From: Dactylis glomerata
Lineage: Eukaryota > Streptophyta > Magnoliopsida > Poales > Poaceae
Length of the DNA: 64,000 nucleotides
Direction: 5' to 3'
Assembly: GCA_007115705.1 (NCBI GenBank)
Contig: QXEO01000382.1
Coordinates: 1,674,781-1,738,780, forward strand
Shown here: positions 1-12,132 of the stretch, one piece after another
Numbering within the stretch: position 1 is the stretch's first letter
How the letters are laid out: each line of letters starts with the position of its first letter
The notes under the pieces: model-generated
Database searches by the model: none
The model's input: only the letters and a program-made list of their open reading frames with translations
What the model was told of the DNA's origin: nothing
Program-made: the position numbers and the translations under genes

Positions 1-333
1 GTGTTGGATTATGCTTTGTGCCTGCTTTATTAATAGACCATGGGAACGGATCGTCGTTCCGAGGTATGCACTTAATATATTATCGGGTTCCTTTGAACCG
101 CGTGTATTTTTGCCAAATATCGGGTTGCGAACAACCTAGTAGTGTGTCTTAAGTAATCATAAATCTCAACAACTTGTTAATTTTATTTCGTATGACTCGA
201 CGGTCTAAGCCCCTGAGTGCAAAGTAAAATACTTATACATATTATCGAATTGACCCAAAGAACCTGACCTGTGGCCTCATGTTCTGGGTTCAGAGGGTCA
301 TAACTCAAAATTTTCCTTGTCGCCTTATGTCGT

Positions 334-1431
334 CTATGCGTAAAACCGCCGTAGTTGCTCTGCATTCCACGGGTTGCTCTCGTCTTTCTCCGTTTTCTTG
401 TCTTGTAGTCGATAAGCTCCTCCTGGTATTACTTCTGTCATGATGTAAGGTCCCACCCATGGGGACTCCAATTTTCCATGACTGTCCTGCTTGAGTCGTA
501 AGACTAGATCTCCCACCATGAAAGATCGTAGACGAACTCGACTGCTATGGTAGTTTCGTAGATTTTGCTGATATTGAGTGGCTCTGGCGAGTGCTACGTC
601 TCTTGCCTCGTCGAGTGCATCGACATCATCCTGAAGCGCTTCTGTTGAAGCTGTCTCATCATACGCCGCGATTCTTGGAGCTTCATGGGTGATCTCAACT
701 GGGAGCACGGCTTCTGCGCCATGGACCAGAAAGAAGGGCGTTTCTTGAGTAGCTGCGTTGGGTGTAGTTCGGAGACTCCAGAGTACGGAGGGTAGCTCAT
801 CTACCCAAGCGTGCTTGGCTTTCTCAAGGGGTGCTAATAGCCTTTTCTTTATCCTGTTGCATATTAAGCCATTGGCTTTCTCGACTTGCCCATTTGTCTT
901 TGGATGCGCCACAGATGCAAATTTCAATTTAATTCCCAAAATTTCACAGTAATTCTTGAACTCCTTTGATGTGAAGTTTGTCCCATTATCTATGATGATG
1001 CTGTGTGGTACTCCGAAGCGAAAGACTATGGACTTGATAAAGTTGATTGCGGCTATAGAATCTTGGGTTGTCATGGGGACTGCTTCTACCCACTTGGTAA
1101 ATTTGTCGACTACCACCAACATGTAAACATGTCCTCCTGGCCAAGATTTGTGCAATTTTCCTACCATGTCGAGACCCCATTGCGCGAAGGGCCAGGGTAG
1201 TGATATTGGTTGCAATTCTGCTGCTGGTGCGTGTGGTCAAGATGTGAAACGTTGACAAGCCTCGCACTTCCTCACTATATCTTTCGCATCTTCAATGGCT
1301 GTTAGCCTGTAAAATCCTGCACGAAAGGCTTTAGCTGCAATGGCTCTGCTGCTAGCGTGATGTCCACATACTCCTGCATGGATATCCCTTAAGATTTCTT
1401 GCCCTTCCTGAGGAGTGACGCATCGTTGCAA
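334..1431 (-). pseudogene. Integrase (HHCC zinc finger and DDE core)
   Basis: The part 1431-1237 carries the HHCC zinc-binding finger (GHHASSRAIAAK then CEACQRF). The part 1215-334 carries the catalytic core: the first Asp in WGLDMVGKL, the second in IIIDNGTNF, and the Glu in TNGQVEKANG. A C-terminal segment with GDLVLRLKQ and WVGPYIM follows, typical of the gypsy GPY/F module. The protein would insert the element's cDNA into chromosomes. It is one frame away from the RT (frame change near 1400), and a stop near 1216-1236 separates finger and core. Confidence 0.85.
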
Positions 1432-3496
1432 GACGCCTTGTTATACTTTTCTTGTATAATTTTCCTTGTAACACGACGAAAGCCTTGGATCGTCGTATTA
1501 TCCTTTTCGCTTCTACTGTGTCTTCGGGTAGTGATTTGTTTATCATGTATGCCAAATATGGCTGCATCCAGGCTTCTTCGATCATCATGACTTCTTTTGG
1601 TTCTGCTGTGCTTGCTTTTCCAGCCCCCGAGCCTGTTGCTTGGTGCTGGCTTTGTTCCTCTGTAGCCGAAGTTTTGTTGCTCTTTATTGACCTTTCTATG
1701 ATTTCTTCCCAAAAGACTCCTTGCGGTACGGGTAGGCACTGGGACCCGATGTTTGCTAGATTGTCAGCTTCCTCGTTACTGGCTCTGCTGACGTGCGAAA
1801 CTTCGCATCCATCGAATGTTTCCTCTAAATAATAGTATAAGTTTTTGTATGCTGTCATATTGTCGCTGATGGTGTCGCACTTGTTTATCACTTGTTGGAC
1901 GACGAGATTTGAGTCTCCAAATATTTTCAGTCGAGTTGCTCCGCATGCTTTGGCCATTTTCATTCGATGGAGCAGCGCCTCGTATTCGGCTTCATTATTA
2001 GAAGCTTGGGGAAAACTCATCCTTAACACATACTTCAGCTTGTCGCGTTGTGGTGATATCAGAACCACTCCTGCTTCTGCACCTTGGATTCTTTTTGAAT
2101 CGTCGAAGTACATTGTCCATACACTCGATAGATCTGGCGGTCCTGTGTTTTGTAACTCCAACCACTCTGCTGTGAAGTCTGGTAAAACTTCTAATTTGAT
2201 CGCCTTTCGCTTTTCATACGTGATGTCCAGGGGTGATAACTCAATTCCCCATAAGGAGACACGTCCTGTTGCTGAAGGGTTGTTCAATATATTGGATAGT
2301 GGTGCTTCGTTAACCACTATAATTGGGTGCACCGCGAAATATTGCCGTAGTTTTCGTGCTGTTGTGAATACACTATATGCAAGCTTTTGATAGTGCGGGT
2401 ACCTCTGTTTTGTTGGAGATAGCACTTCGCTGACGAAATATACTGGCCTCTGGACACCATGAGCTTTTCCCTCTTCACTTCTTTTGACTACCAATATTGT
2501 ACTCACCACTTGATGTGTTGCTGCGATGTACAGTAGTAGTGGCTCTTTTTCGTTTGGTGCGACCAACACTGGTGGTGTGGAGAGCACTTTTTTCAACTGC
2601 GCGAAGGCTACATCTGCCTCTTCTGTCCACTCGAATTTGTCATCTGACTTTTTCATGAGTGCATAGAAAGGGAGTGCTTTTTCTCCCAATCGAGCAACAA
2701 ATCGACTTAGTGCCGCGACGCGTCCTGCGAGCTTCTGTATGTCATGCAGTTTCGTTGGTTTCCCCATTGTTAGGATTGCTTGGATCTTTTCTGGGTTCGC
2801 CTCTATTCTTCTTGCCGATACCAGGAACCCCAGAAGTTGTCCTGCTGATACGCCGAAAGAACATTTTGTCGGGTTGAGTTTAAGCTTGTACCTGTTTAGA
2901 TTGTCGAAAGTTTCTGCCAAGTCACTGATAAGGGACTCTTCCTTTCTTGTGGTGATGACCACGTCGTCGATGTAGACTTGGATGTTGCGTCCTATTTGGC
3001 TTCTGAGGCAGTTTTGCATCATCCGCTGGTAAGTTGCTCCTGCGTTTTTCAAGACGAAGGGCATGACTTGGTAACATAACACTCCATATGGTATGATGAA
3101 GGATGTCTTTTCCTCGTCTTCTTTCTTTAGTTTGATCTGGTTATAACCAGAATATGCATCCAGGAAGGAAAGCCTTGCGCACCCCGTTGTTGAATCTATT
3201 ATCTGATCAATGCGAGGTAGAGGGAAGGGATCCTTTGGACAGTGCTTGTTGAGAGATGTGTAGTCGACGCACACTCTTTGTACATTTGTGTTTTTCTTGG
3301 GTACAATGACTGGGTTAGATACCCAGGTTGATGACTTGATTTCTCGGATGAATCCGGCGTTTTCTAGCCTGTGTAGCTCGGATGCTATTGCTTTCCTTTT
3401 GGGTTCGTCAAATCGTCGCAGTGGTTGCTTGACTGGCTTTGCTTTAGGATCCACATTTAGTGTGTGCTCGACGAGTTCCCTGGGAACCCCTGGCAT
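1352..3496 (-). pseudogene. Reverse transcriptase, RNase H and additional RNase H (Tat-type pol)
   Basis: This is an open frame of 714 codons. The RT has the motifs VSNPVIVPKKN, FLDAYSGYNQI and the catalytic YIDDVVI at about residue 180. A connection and RNase H region follows (RPVYFVSEVLS, then a Leu-Arg-Gln-Tyr-Phe segment). From about residue 465 a second RNase H-like domain appears, with MYFDDSKR, NNEAEYEALL, FGDSNLVVQQV and NEEADNLAN, so its acidic residues are present. A second, archaeal-like RNase H is a known feature of Tat elements. The frame is intact here, but the protease before it and the integrase after it are out of register or separated by stops. Confidence 0.88.
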
Positions 3497-3559
3497 ATCT
3501 GAAGGACACTAGGCGAAGATTTCCTAGCGCTCACGGAGGAACTCGACGAGCGCGCTTTC

Positions 3560-4560
3560 CTATGCGGGATCCAAGTTTACCGCTATGGAGGTGGTTTTGT
3601 TTGGGTCCCTGGGGTGGACCTGTATTTTCTTTGAGTCTTGAGTTGCATTGAAAGCCTGATCTGTCAGGGATTGTCTGACATCGGGTAGCACATTGTGGTC
3701 GGTTTTGCCTTTCAACCTTGCGTACTCTGCTGTCATGCCGAAAGTTTGTGCTAGCCTGTTGAATTCTTTATCACAAGTGTTGGATACTTCAAAGCTTCCT
3801 TGTACTGTGATCGTTCCTTTGGGTCCTGGGATTCTAAGCGTGAGATATGCGTAGTGAGGTACTGCCATGAACTTTGCAAATGTTGGGCGCCCCAGGATTG
3901 CATGATACTGTGAAGGCCAGTCCATGACTTCAAACTCCAACTTCTCTCTACGATAGTTGTTGCTATTGCCGAAGCAAACGTCGAGTTCTATTTTTTCGAG
4001 AGGGTAATTTGCGCCTCCTGGTACTATTCCGTGGAAAGAACAATCTGTTGGCTTTAGACTTTATAATGAGATGCACATTGCCCTCAGAGTTCTTGCATAT
4101 ATTAGGTTTATGCCGCTTCCTGCATCCATGAATACTCTCCCAATGTCGTATCCCCCTATTTGCGCCTTTAATACCATCGGTGAGTGCCCCGGCCTAGGCA
4201 CTTTCCTCGGGTGGTCTGCTTTGCTGAACCTGACTGGTTGATCGGACCACTGCAGGTACTCTGTAGTGGCTGGTGGTGATGATATAGCTAGGTTTACTTA
4301 TCTGGATATGCTCTTGCGCTCTTTCTTGGATTTTGGCACCGGTTGGATCATTGCAGATATATATACTTTCGACTCCAGGTGTTTCACTAGTCGTTGTACT
4401 TGGTATCCCTGACTCATACTTTTCTTTCCTTGTCGTATTCCTTGGTTCGAGTCCATGGCACTTTGTAGCCTCAAGAAGGTTCTGCAATCTTTCATCTGGT
4501 GGTTAGAAACTCTTTTCCCATCTAGGTATGCGTAGTGGATTCGACAAGGTCCGTAGAGCA
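3560..4560 (-). pseudogene. gag tail / retroviral-type aspartic protease region, broken
   Basis: The protease active site reads D-A-G-S-G-I-N-L-I-Y around 4133-4100 on the minus strand. It is followed in 3940-3560 by YHAILGRPTFAKFMAVPHYA, the conserved ILGRP-type C-terminal half of plant gypsy proteases. The enzyme would cleave the Gag-Pol polyprotein. The upstream stretch 4561-4298 carries the gag tail in the same frame class, but several frames are mixed between 4560 and 3940, so the region is degraded. A stop separates it from the RT frame, although both are in the same phase. Confidence 0.75.
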
Positions 4561-4740
4561 TGTCCTCTGCCGACGGGCCAGAGTACTTTGGTTTTCTACT
4601 CCATGATTTCCTCTTGCCTGGAACTCCCTGTTTTCGTAGCCTTCCTCGTCCCTTCTTTCGTATCCTGTGGCTACCTGATTTCGCCTTGCGTGGCTATCTC
4701 CGTTGCGGTATCTTCGCCTCTGCCTGCTCGCTTTGTCGAC

Positions 4741-6362
4741 TTATGGTGAACGTCCCCTTTTGTTGTTATATGTGTCTTCCCCATCGGTGAATCTGTTGGC
4801 TACTTCCATTAATTCAGACACTGTCCTTGCCTTTGTTCTCCCTATCTCTTCCACGAGGTCCGAACGACGAAGGCCAGCCAAAAAAGCATCTATTGCTCTC
4901 TCGTCGGAGACGTCTTCTGCTGAATTTTTGATTACACTCCTGTGTTGTATATAAGAGCGTAGGGTTTCGTCTCTCTTCTGCACGCATGACTTGATTTCTT
5001 CCAGAGACACTGGGCGCTTATATGCCCAGCGAAAATTTCTTGCGAATTGGCTCTCTAGTTCTCCCCAACTCCTGATGGAATCGTTGGGTAAAGTGTTCAA
5101 CTAGGACCGTGTTGTGCCAGTGAGGTGTAATTGCAAGCTTTGCATGGCCGTTGCTCTATTCCTCTGAGTATTTGTACTGCTTGCAGGTAGTCTGATAACC
5201 ATAGAGTGGGTTCTTGCGACCCATCATATTTTTGTTGATCGTGTGGTAACTTGAATCCTTTGGGTACCCGCGTTTTGCGAACCCTGCGGGTAAAGCATAA
5301 CGCGCCCATCTCTTTATCGTCGTCTTTATAATTTTCTTCTTTCCACGCATAACGTGAGTTGTTTACTTGTGCTTGTGCTATTATGTTCCTTGCGTCCTCC
5401 TTCCGTTTTTGTCGCTTCTCGTCACCTGATGACTCACTGGATTCATTTCGCGAAGATTTGCGCTTAAACTCTTCCCTTCGCCTTTCCTTACGATGTGTCG
5501 CCTTTTTCTTTGGAAGATTTACCATTAGCTTGTCTTCTATCAACCCGAGGCTTCGTATTGCGGCTTGATGCATGTGCTCCCGCGGATCTCCAGGCTCTGG
5601 TTGTGTGGTTAGTAGGTATGCATGTGCTGCTACCAATGCTGCTTCTGGTGTTTCTTACACAAAGTCTTCTTCCTCATCTGATGGGTGCGCGCTTAATCTT
5701 TTTGTATAGCTTTCTTCTCTTGTCTGTGCTGTTGTGCTCCTGTTGTGCTTCGGGTCTCTGTGCCTTTCCATGCTGGACTCTGATGCATCACTGTACTCAT
5801 CCCAATATCCTCCACTTGATGTGCTGTTGTTATCTCGGCTTCTCATAAACATGTCTCTTTCCTCCCTTAACTTCTTTCTGCGCTGGTGCAGCGCGTATTG
5901 GTATCCCATCAGAACTTCTCTCCTTGAATCTGCGGGTACTTCTGTGTCGTGATTGATGGCTGACATGATAATTCTCCACTCTCCGGTTGAAACGTGAATT
6001 TTCTGTTTTTCCTTCTTGTTGTTACTCCCTGGTTTGTCGACTTGCATGTCGACCTCTTTGTTGCCTTCGCAATTATTATCTTTTGCTGCTTCAGTGATAA
6101 TGACGCATAACTGGTGTATGCTTCTGGAGATGCCACTGCTTCCGGTGGCGAAATCCCTTGGACTATCGTGCGATTTAACCGCTGCTGCTTCCATGTCGTG
6201 CTTTCCCCGAATTTCGTCGAATTCCTCGAGTCTCTTTTGCATATCTTCTGTTGCTGTGAGACTGACCGGCGAGTTTACCTCGCTAGAAGAGCCCATGGAT
6301 GATCCAGACGTTGTGATTCTCTTGGCTTTGCTTGCTGACGGACCCGATTTTGCTGGATCCAA
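4741..6362 (-). pseudogene. gag polyprotein, broken
   Basis: The start at 6362 (MDPAKSG...) is the first Met after the primer site. One frame runs to a stop at 5655-5657 and continues in the same frame (5636-5097). It then shifts frame into 5100-4741. The C-terminal part has the retrotransposon gag fold signature: a basic linker rich in Lys and Arg, then RVPKGFKLPHDQQKYDG, a Trp-rich stretch, SWGELESQFARNF and a LRSYIQ helix. Gag packages element RNA into cytoplasmic particles. One in-frame stop and at least one frameshift (about 5100-5160) make it non-functional. Family assignment is firm at the gag level; the N-terminal third is not conserved enough to say more. Confidence 0.8.
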
Positions 6363-6501
6363 AAGGCGGGTTGAACCCGAAGGTCTGACGTAGAAGCTTA
6401 AACTTCCGATCGTCAGCTACATCTCTTGACTTTCATCGACTTCTGGATTGCTATTGGCTAAAAGTGAAAAAGCCGTCGAATTCATGATTCCAATGCCCAG
6501 A

Positions 6502-6520
6502 GTCCCCACGGTCGGCGCCA
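6502..6520 (-). other. Primer-binding site of the Tat-like element
   Basis: On the minus strand the sequence begins TGGCGCCGACCGTGGGG, two bases inside the LTR end at 6523. TGGCGCC primer sites are usual in grass gypsy elements. I did not match it to a particular tRNA. Confidence 0.7.
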
Positions 6521-6522
6521 AT

Positions 6523-6856
6523 TGACGAGGGTTAACTCGACAAATGTCCAATATGAAGGACTTAGGATCAGGGGAATAGGGCGTCGGATGAACTCGAAGG
6601 TAAAATCAGTCAAACAAGGTGTGTGTCAAAAGTAAACGTGGGTGTAAACCTGGCTTGCTTTCAATCTGTCCCTCACCATCCTCTCCTGACCCCTATATAT
6701 AGGTGGCCAGGTCTCAAGGATCGGGAGGAATCCGATACAGATTACAATATCGACATACGACATGAACTCGTATTTTGACTAGTGTTACAACTGGGCCTAG
6801 CTTAACGGGCCTCAGGGGTACTCAACTGTCGGGCTCTATTATCTATACCCTTGTCA
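6523..6856 (-). repeat. 5' LTR of the Tat-like gypsy element
   Basis: The LTR is 334 bp, bounded on the plus strand by tgacgaggg at 6523 and cccttgtca at 6856, which are near-perfect inverted termini. It abuts a TGGCGCC primer-binding site on the internal side and carries a minus-strand TATA box. The mate LTR is outside the window, so the boundaries rest on termini and primer site rather than on an LTR pair. Confidence 0.75.
6694..6701 (-). promoter_or_regulatory. TATA box of the gypsy LTR
   Basis: The sequence tatatata sits inside the LTR, about 170 bp before its internal edge in the minus direction. This is a suitable place for the U3/R promoter. Confidence 0.55.
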
Positions 6857-7290
6857 ATCGATGTAGCCGCACATGAAGACATAAGCGCATAGTGCACCGA
6901 GTTAGTCATCAAAGAGGGGTGTCGATGCCAGAATCAATGTAGTTTGATCTGTCGAGGATGAGGGGCAGCCCTAATTTTGCCAGACTAAGGCGCATGATGG
7001 GAACAAAGGCATGCTTTGGTTATTCTAGAACCCAGTATACAAAGACGATGTCGGCAACACAGTCGAGGCAAACATAGAAGAGGTGTCGATGCGAAGAAGA
7101 AATTGCCGAAGCCAATGAAGACGAGGTGCTACGCTGAGTTTGCCATACTTGGCAACAAGTTGGGGACAAAGGCACGTACGGGGTGTTGCTAGTACCAGGC
7201 ATGCAAGGGCAGAGACGATCATGAACCTTGTGGCAGTGTCAGATGGGACCAGCAGAGGAGACCTCCGTGGTTGTGATGCATAGATCGGCG

Positions 7291-7291
7291 A

Positions 7292-7343
<52 letters not shown>
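7291..7343. repeat. (GA)n microsatellite
   Basis: This is a run of GA dinucleotides with one AAA interruption. The apparent reading frames across it are repeat artefacts. Confidence 0.95.
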
Positions 7344-7345
<2 letters not shown>

Positions 7346-8189
7346 TCCGGTGCAATCCGATATTGTCTGAGTAGATGAAGTAGTCAGGGATGATGACACT
7401 AGCGATGAAGTCATGGTGGGTGAAAACGTAGGAGGCGGCAAAACTGCCGGTGACCTGGGGGTAATGCTCGATGCCTGGACTGTCGTAGGGGTAGTCCATG
7501 AGACCTACACCGACTATAAGTGGCTACATAGGTTACTCGTGGAAGCTTGGCAGCGACACTCGAAGTAGGCAAGGAAGAACCCGACAACGTGATGAAGACT
7601 ATGCACGGGCGTTGTCGACCTGCACCGAAGACGATGCGGTATTATCATAGGATGCTTATGCGAGTGGACAGCGAAGACCACTTGCAAAAATAGTCACAAT
7701 AGCTGCATCCATTCATGAATAGACGAGAAGAGATCTGGAAAAGAATTTCTCATCCTTCAACCTTCGCTGTGATTTCCCCTCTCAAGATCCATCACTCACC
7801 CATTGCCATCTTTGCATCGAGATCGAGAGATTGATTCTTATAAAAAAGAAAAAGCTTGGCTCAAATGGGCTAGCCCATCCGGGAATGTAGCTCCCCTGGA
7901 GAAGTCACCATGGGTCGTTTGAGTAGAAACAATAATCACGCAGCCCATTGCCCTGATAGTCGGTCAACTTTCAAAAAGGAAAAAACCCAACACGTGCACA
8001 TACACTAGAAATCCTACATCCCGCCCAACACGTGCGCCTTTAATGGACACACGTGCGGGCGAGGATTTGGGCCTCGACCTATTTAGCACGCTCACCACGC
8101 GTTTTTCCCTAGTTTTCATGGTTTTTTGGGTTTCCTCATTCTTCTTTGCTGATTCAGCTGTTTTCTGTTGGTTTTTGTGAATTTTGTTT

Positions 8190-8440
8190 TTTAATGTTTT
8201 TCTTTTTCTTCCTAGATCTTTGCATTTTTTGTTTCTTTTTTGTCCTTTTTAATTGAAAAATATGGACATTTTTAATTTTGAACATTTTTCAAACAGAAAT
8301 AATTTTCAAATCGGATCACTTTTAAAATCGGAACATTTTTAAATTCAAAACATTTTCAAATTTGAAATTTTTGGTGAGAACATATTTTAAATTCAAACAA
8401 TTTTTGGATTTGAACTTTTTCAATTTTGAACATATTTCAT
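8190..8440. repeat. A/T-rich degenerate short repeats
   Basis: Units resembling GAACATTTTTAAATTTT recur imperfectly about every 20-30 bp up to the edge of the next LTR. No coding sense is apparent. Confidence 0.5.
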
Positions 8441-9315
8441 TGTCGTCGCTCTGGACCAGGGGTCCCAGCGCCAGCCGCATGGCCCGCTCCACCAAGCGAG
8501 GAGATGAGACTCTGCCTCCTAGCAGGTCTTGCATTAGTGACACTGTCGCCCGACAAGGTGTTGCAGGCATCGGTCAAGACCCTTTCCTTTGGTGGAAAGG
8601 AAGTAAGAAGGCCCCTCCCCTTGCTGGGAGAGAAGCTTGGACGAGAAGGCTTGGGGTTGTCCCTGAAAAGTCAAGGACTCTCCGCGCGTGGCAAGCGCAT
8701 CCTGCAAGGAGATGCCATGTCTCCTCCCGGGAACGAGCATGGAGGACGCACAGCGGAAACCCACTATTGTGGGCTAGCAGAAGGCATCCTTACATCTGAC
8801 AGGCACGGTAAATGCTAACAAGACCGGCCGGCCACGTCCCATCGTGTGACATGCAGGCCAGCACGATGGACATCACAGCTCGTAGCTTCACATGACTACT
8901 CTTCACCCAAAATCATGCGACATCTATCTCGCATGCGCAGCGGCCACTATGGTATCCCCGTGTTGTATAAAAGGAGGGCCAGGCCGCTGCCCCAAGGGAT
9001 CACCTATGAGATACTCTCAGTTAGCTCCTTCACGCCAGAGAAGCTAGCATAGTCTAGAGCTCACAAGCAACAAGTCTGGCGGCTGGGAGCTTAGTTCATC
9101 GGCCTATGACAACCTGTACACCCACCGTCGATCTTTCTCCATCAAAGAGCTCAGACAAGCTGGATGTAGGGTTTTACACGGGACTCTCTCGCAGCCTGAA
9201 CCAGTGTAAAAATCCTTGTGTGTTTGTGTGTGATCTGCGGTGACAAAGCCGTTTCATCCACACCCGCTTGCCAACAACCTAGGGGGTGCATTCCCCCGGT
9301 GTCCGTGTTTCGACA
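8441..9315 (+). repeat. Ty3/gypsy-type LTR, 875 bp, plus orientation
   Basis: It starts TGTCG and ends CGACA, perfect five-base inverted termini. A TATA box lies at 8966-8972, and the GC-rich U3 start (ggaccaggggtccc) is a style common in grass gypsy LTRs. Bases 8436-8440 (ttcat) are not repeated after 9315, so this is not a simple solo LTR. It is best read as the 5' LTR of an element cut right after the LTR by the insertion starting at 9319. The internal part should lie beyond the window. Confidence 0.65.
8966..8972 (+). promoter_or_regulatory. TATA box in the 8441-9315 LTR
   Basis: The sequence tataaaa followed by ggagggcc lies about 350 bp before the LTR end, which fits a U3/R promoter. 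Confidence 0.55.
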
Positions 9316-9318
9316 CGT

Positions 9319-10686
9319 TGATACCCACAAGTGAAGGGGATCGCTAAAATCTTCGATGGGGAGTATTTTCCAAATTTATAGTTTGACTCAAGGGGAGCAA
9401 ACAAGAATATTAGCAAGACTTTAACAATTGAGGCGTCACTCTCAACCACACCTGTATATCAATATTCTCAAGAACAAATAGTGATGATAGCAGTTCAGAC
9501 AAAGCAGTAATTTCAGCAGCAAATAGTAATAGCAGATTTCTAGTTTTCATCGGAAAGGAAAACGTGTAACTCGAAGATTAAAAGCGTAGGCATGAGATCA
9601 CTAGCAAGGCGCTGCATGGATAAGATTGATCATATATCATAATTTACTCAAGTTCATCTCTAATTTTCTTTCTATGTATAAGTGTAGGTGCGTGTCCCAA
9701 ATATAAGTATGTGTACCAACAAGGAAAATTTGCATACATCTATTGTCCTATCTGTCTGGATTCATCGGAAGCCATCTAAGGTCTACCCTTATAGAATAGT
9801 TAGGAACAATGTATTAACACTCCATGAACACACAATATCCTCAAATTAGACATGTCACCCATTGGTATCCCCATCTGTCATCATGGGGGTCACCGGATCA
9901 ATAGAATAACAAGTAATACACTTTGCAGATATGCACCAAACTCATATATATGATGAAGCAATAAAAGTTTAGTACTGAAATCATGTCACTCAGGCCCTAG
10001 TAACAAGCATTAAACATATCAAAGGTGCATAAACACTCATACAGAATCATCTACAAGATAAACCCCTCAAATCTCGACTATTATGAACGATTATATGATC
10101 AATCTCATCCCATCCCCATGGATCTCACATGCCTACAGAGAATTACTCACACATGGTGATGGAGAACAAGCACAAGGTGGATGGAGATGGTGGCGGTGAT
10201 GATGATGATGATGAAGAATCCCTCAAAATCCCCCTCTCCGGAGTGGAGATTGGGATCCTGCAGCCTCCAAAAATGAAGATCGCGATGCCGGTGGCACTCT
10301 GGACCTCGTAAAATTCTGCCCCTCTAGGAATAGATTTTTTTCCCAATATATAGGGGGTACATCAAAGGAGAGGCGGAACCAACCACCTAGGCCCAAACGG
10401 ACCTAGATGGCGCGATCCCACCAGTAGGCCGTGCCACCATGTCTTGTTTGCGAGCCAGGTGGCCTCTGGTCCCCTCTTTCGTCTCAGACCGCTTCTTTTC
10501 CATAAAAACTTCCATGTTATTTTTCCCCGAATTTATTTCCAGCATTTCCTACACCAAAAAGACAGAAACGTGTTTTTTTGCCAAAAACAACGTCAGATTC
10601 TGCAAGTTTATTTCATATATGGTGAGATTCTAGAGCAAAACTATGAGCAAAGTACTTGGAAAATTGGATGTATTTTGGATACATCA
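9319..10686 (-). repeat. 3' LTR of retroelement G3 (1368 bp)
   Basis: On the plus strand it begins tgatacccacaagtg and ends ggatacatca (TG...CA). A minus-strand TATA box lies at 10346-10352 and a GAT-rich stretch at about 10198-10215. The next bases on the internal side, aactccccaagctagctcg, are purine-rich on the minus strand and act as the polypurine tract. This start resembles LTRs of non-autonomous grass elements such as the one at 48862. Confidence 0.7.
10346..10352 (-). promoter_or_regulatory. TATA box in the G3 LTR
   Basis: The minus strand reads CTATATATTGGG here, about 335 bp from the U3 start of the LTR. Confidence 0.5.
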
Positions 10687-12132
10687 ACTCCCCAAGCTAG
10701 CTCGTTGCTTGTCCTCAAGCAACTCAAACAAAGTGTAAAAGTGATAAAAGACTTTGACAAGAACTTTGCTCTATGCATGCATGATAATTGATTAAAGACA
10801 AGTACTTGCAACATACCTATTTAATGAATAGCAAAAAAGTCTTAGCAAGAATGTATCATATGAATGTTCAAGGTGTTATACATGTTGCAATATAGGTGCC
10901 ATATAGTAATATTGTCCAATCAAGATTAATGATATAGTGGCAATCAACAAAGTTCTCACATTGCTTCCAAGTGAAACGTTTGACAGAGGTTTCGAAGCTC
11001 TTGATTCTTTAAATGTTACCTTGTAATTTCATTGTGCTTGCTCTATAGACTAAATATACAAGGCAATGTAGTTCCCTTTCACACTCCCAAGCTCCGAACA
11101 ATCATAATAAAGTCTTGCACAATGATGATTGCTAGTACTTCTAGTTGACAACTTATAGATAGAAGGAAATATATAGGTGACCCTTTTGCAGGGGGGTTTT
11201 CAACTCATTCTTCACATGATTTTATTTTATTTTATTTTGATTATTTTGCAGCGGGTAGTGAAGACAAATATGGTTTTATATGTTTGACCTTTTATAGAGT
11301 TGTAAGTCTCATACCCCATGCTAATAGTACCCCCACCACATACTACTCAACTTTAGGATTACCATATATTATCATCGTGTGCATACTATTTCAACCAAGT
11401 GCTCGCAAAGGGGTACCTCCATGCCACCTGTACACAGTGCCTTTAAGATTTGTATCTTTTTATCAAGGCAATACATACCGGGACGACAGGACAATAGACA
11501 AATGGACTCCTCTTAAAGTACTCAATTATGTAGTAAATTAAACTTGTAAAAGCTAATGAGGAAGTCCATGTCGAATCTTCTACCATGATTAGGCATGGTT
11601 TCGGTTAGCGGCCCAATGCTCTTCTCTAACAAATATGCACAGTCAAACCTTTAGCATGATAACCCCCACTCATTTCACATCGGGAAAGCATGCATAACCA
11701 AAGGTGCATGATATGACTAATATTAGTGCAATGCCGAAAGCCTTGTTCCATGACAGATTGGTTTAGCTTAACTCCCAACTCATAAATTGTCAAACATATA
11801 ACTTACATAATTGAATTAACTAAAATTTGGGATTTTTTTGTCTCAAGGCTAGCAATATGGCTGAGTTGTCAACTAGAAGTGTCACCAATCATGGTTGTCC
11901 AAAGTTTTAGTATGCGGTTCATGATTTGGGAAGATGAAATGATACCAAACATTGACTATAATATTTTGAAGGTACAGAGGAGTATAACTCATCATTGAAC
12001 GTGTCCACGTCTATAGAAGCAAGCATAATGGGATGTGAAGACCTTTGATCTAAGCCACTATACTTTTAATCATGTTTGAATATTATTACTCAATGGCACT
12101 TACATGGCAACCTTGCATAACAAGAGGAACAT
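10687..12132 (-). other. G3 internal 3' noncoding region
   Basis: The polypurine tract (ctccccaagct on the plus strand) lies at 10688-10698. The rest has no ORF with retroelement domains. It is A/T-rich untranslated DNA that ends where the poly(T) of the LINE begins. Confidence 0.55.

Larger units (their letters stand above)
1..6856 (-). mobile_element. Ty3/gypsy LTR retrotransposon, Tat-like lineage (5' LTR plus internal region; 3' LTR off-window)
   Basis: Read on the minus strand, the order is LTR, primer-binding site, gag, protease, reverse transcriptase, RNase H, a second RNase H-like domain and integrase. That is the gypsy order, and the extra RNase H is the hallmark of the plant Tat/Ogre/Retand lineage. 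The LTR has inverted ends (TGACAAGGG and CCCTCGTCA on the minus strand). The right flank 6857-6861 (atcga) is the expected target duplication, but its partner lies left of the window. The coding region has several frame changes and stops, so this copy is inactive. Bases 1-333 are the noncoding stretch after integrase, and no second LTR is reached. Confidence 0.85.
6857..8440. other. Unassigned intergenic/repeat DNA
   Basis: I see no convincing gene. Two diverged copies of a segment of roughly 150 bp appear near 6910-7020 and 7078-7200, sharing a GTGTCGATGC start and a GGGAACAAAGGCA / GGGGACAAAGGCA end. A (GA)n tract lies at about 7291-7343. The end (8190-8440) is A+T-rich with short degenerate repeats. 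This DNA is the flank into which the left gypsy element inserted. Confidence 0.5.

Noticed and set aside
758..952. Plus-strand ORFs through 1-6400 such as 758-952, 1845-2390 and 6016-6393
   Set aside because: They are antisense to the gag and pol domains of the gypsy element and have no domains of their own.
8441..9315. Interpretation as a solo LTR
   Set aside because: The flanking five bases (ttcat and cgttg) do not match, and an insertion boundary lies three bases after its end.
12100..12132. Possible LINE target duplication (aaccttgc also near 20285)
   Set aside because: The shared bases do not abut the A-tail and the match is only about eight bases; too weak to call.
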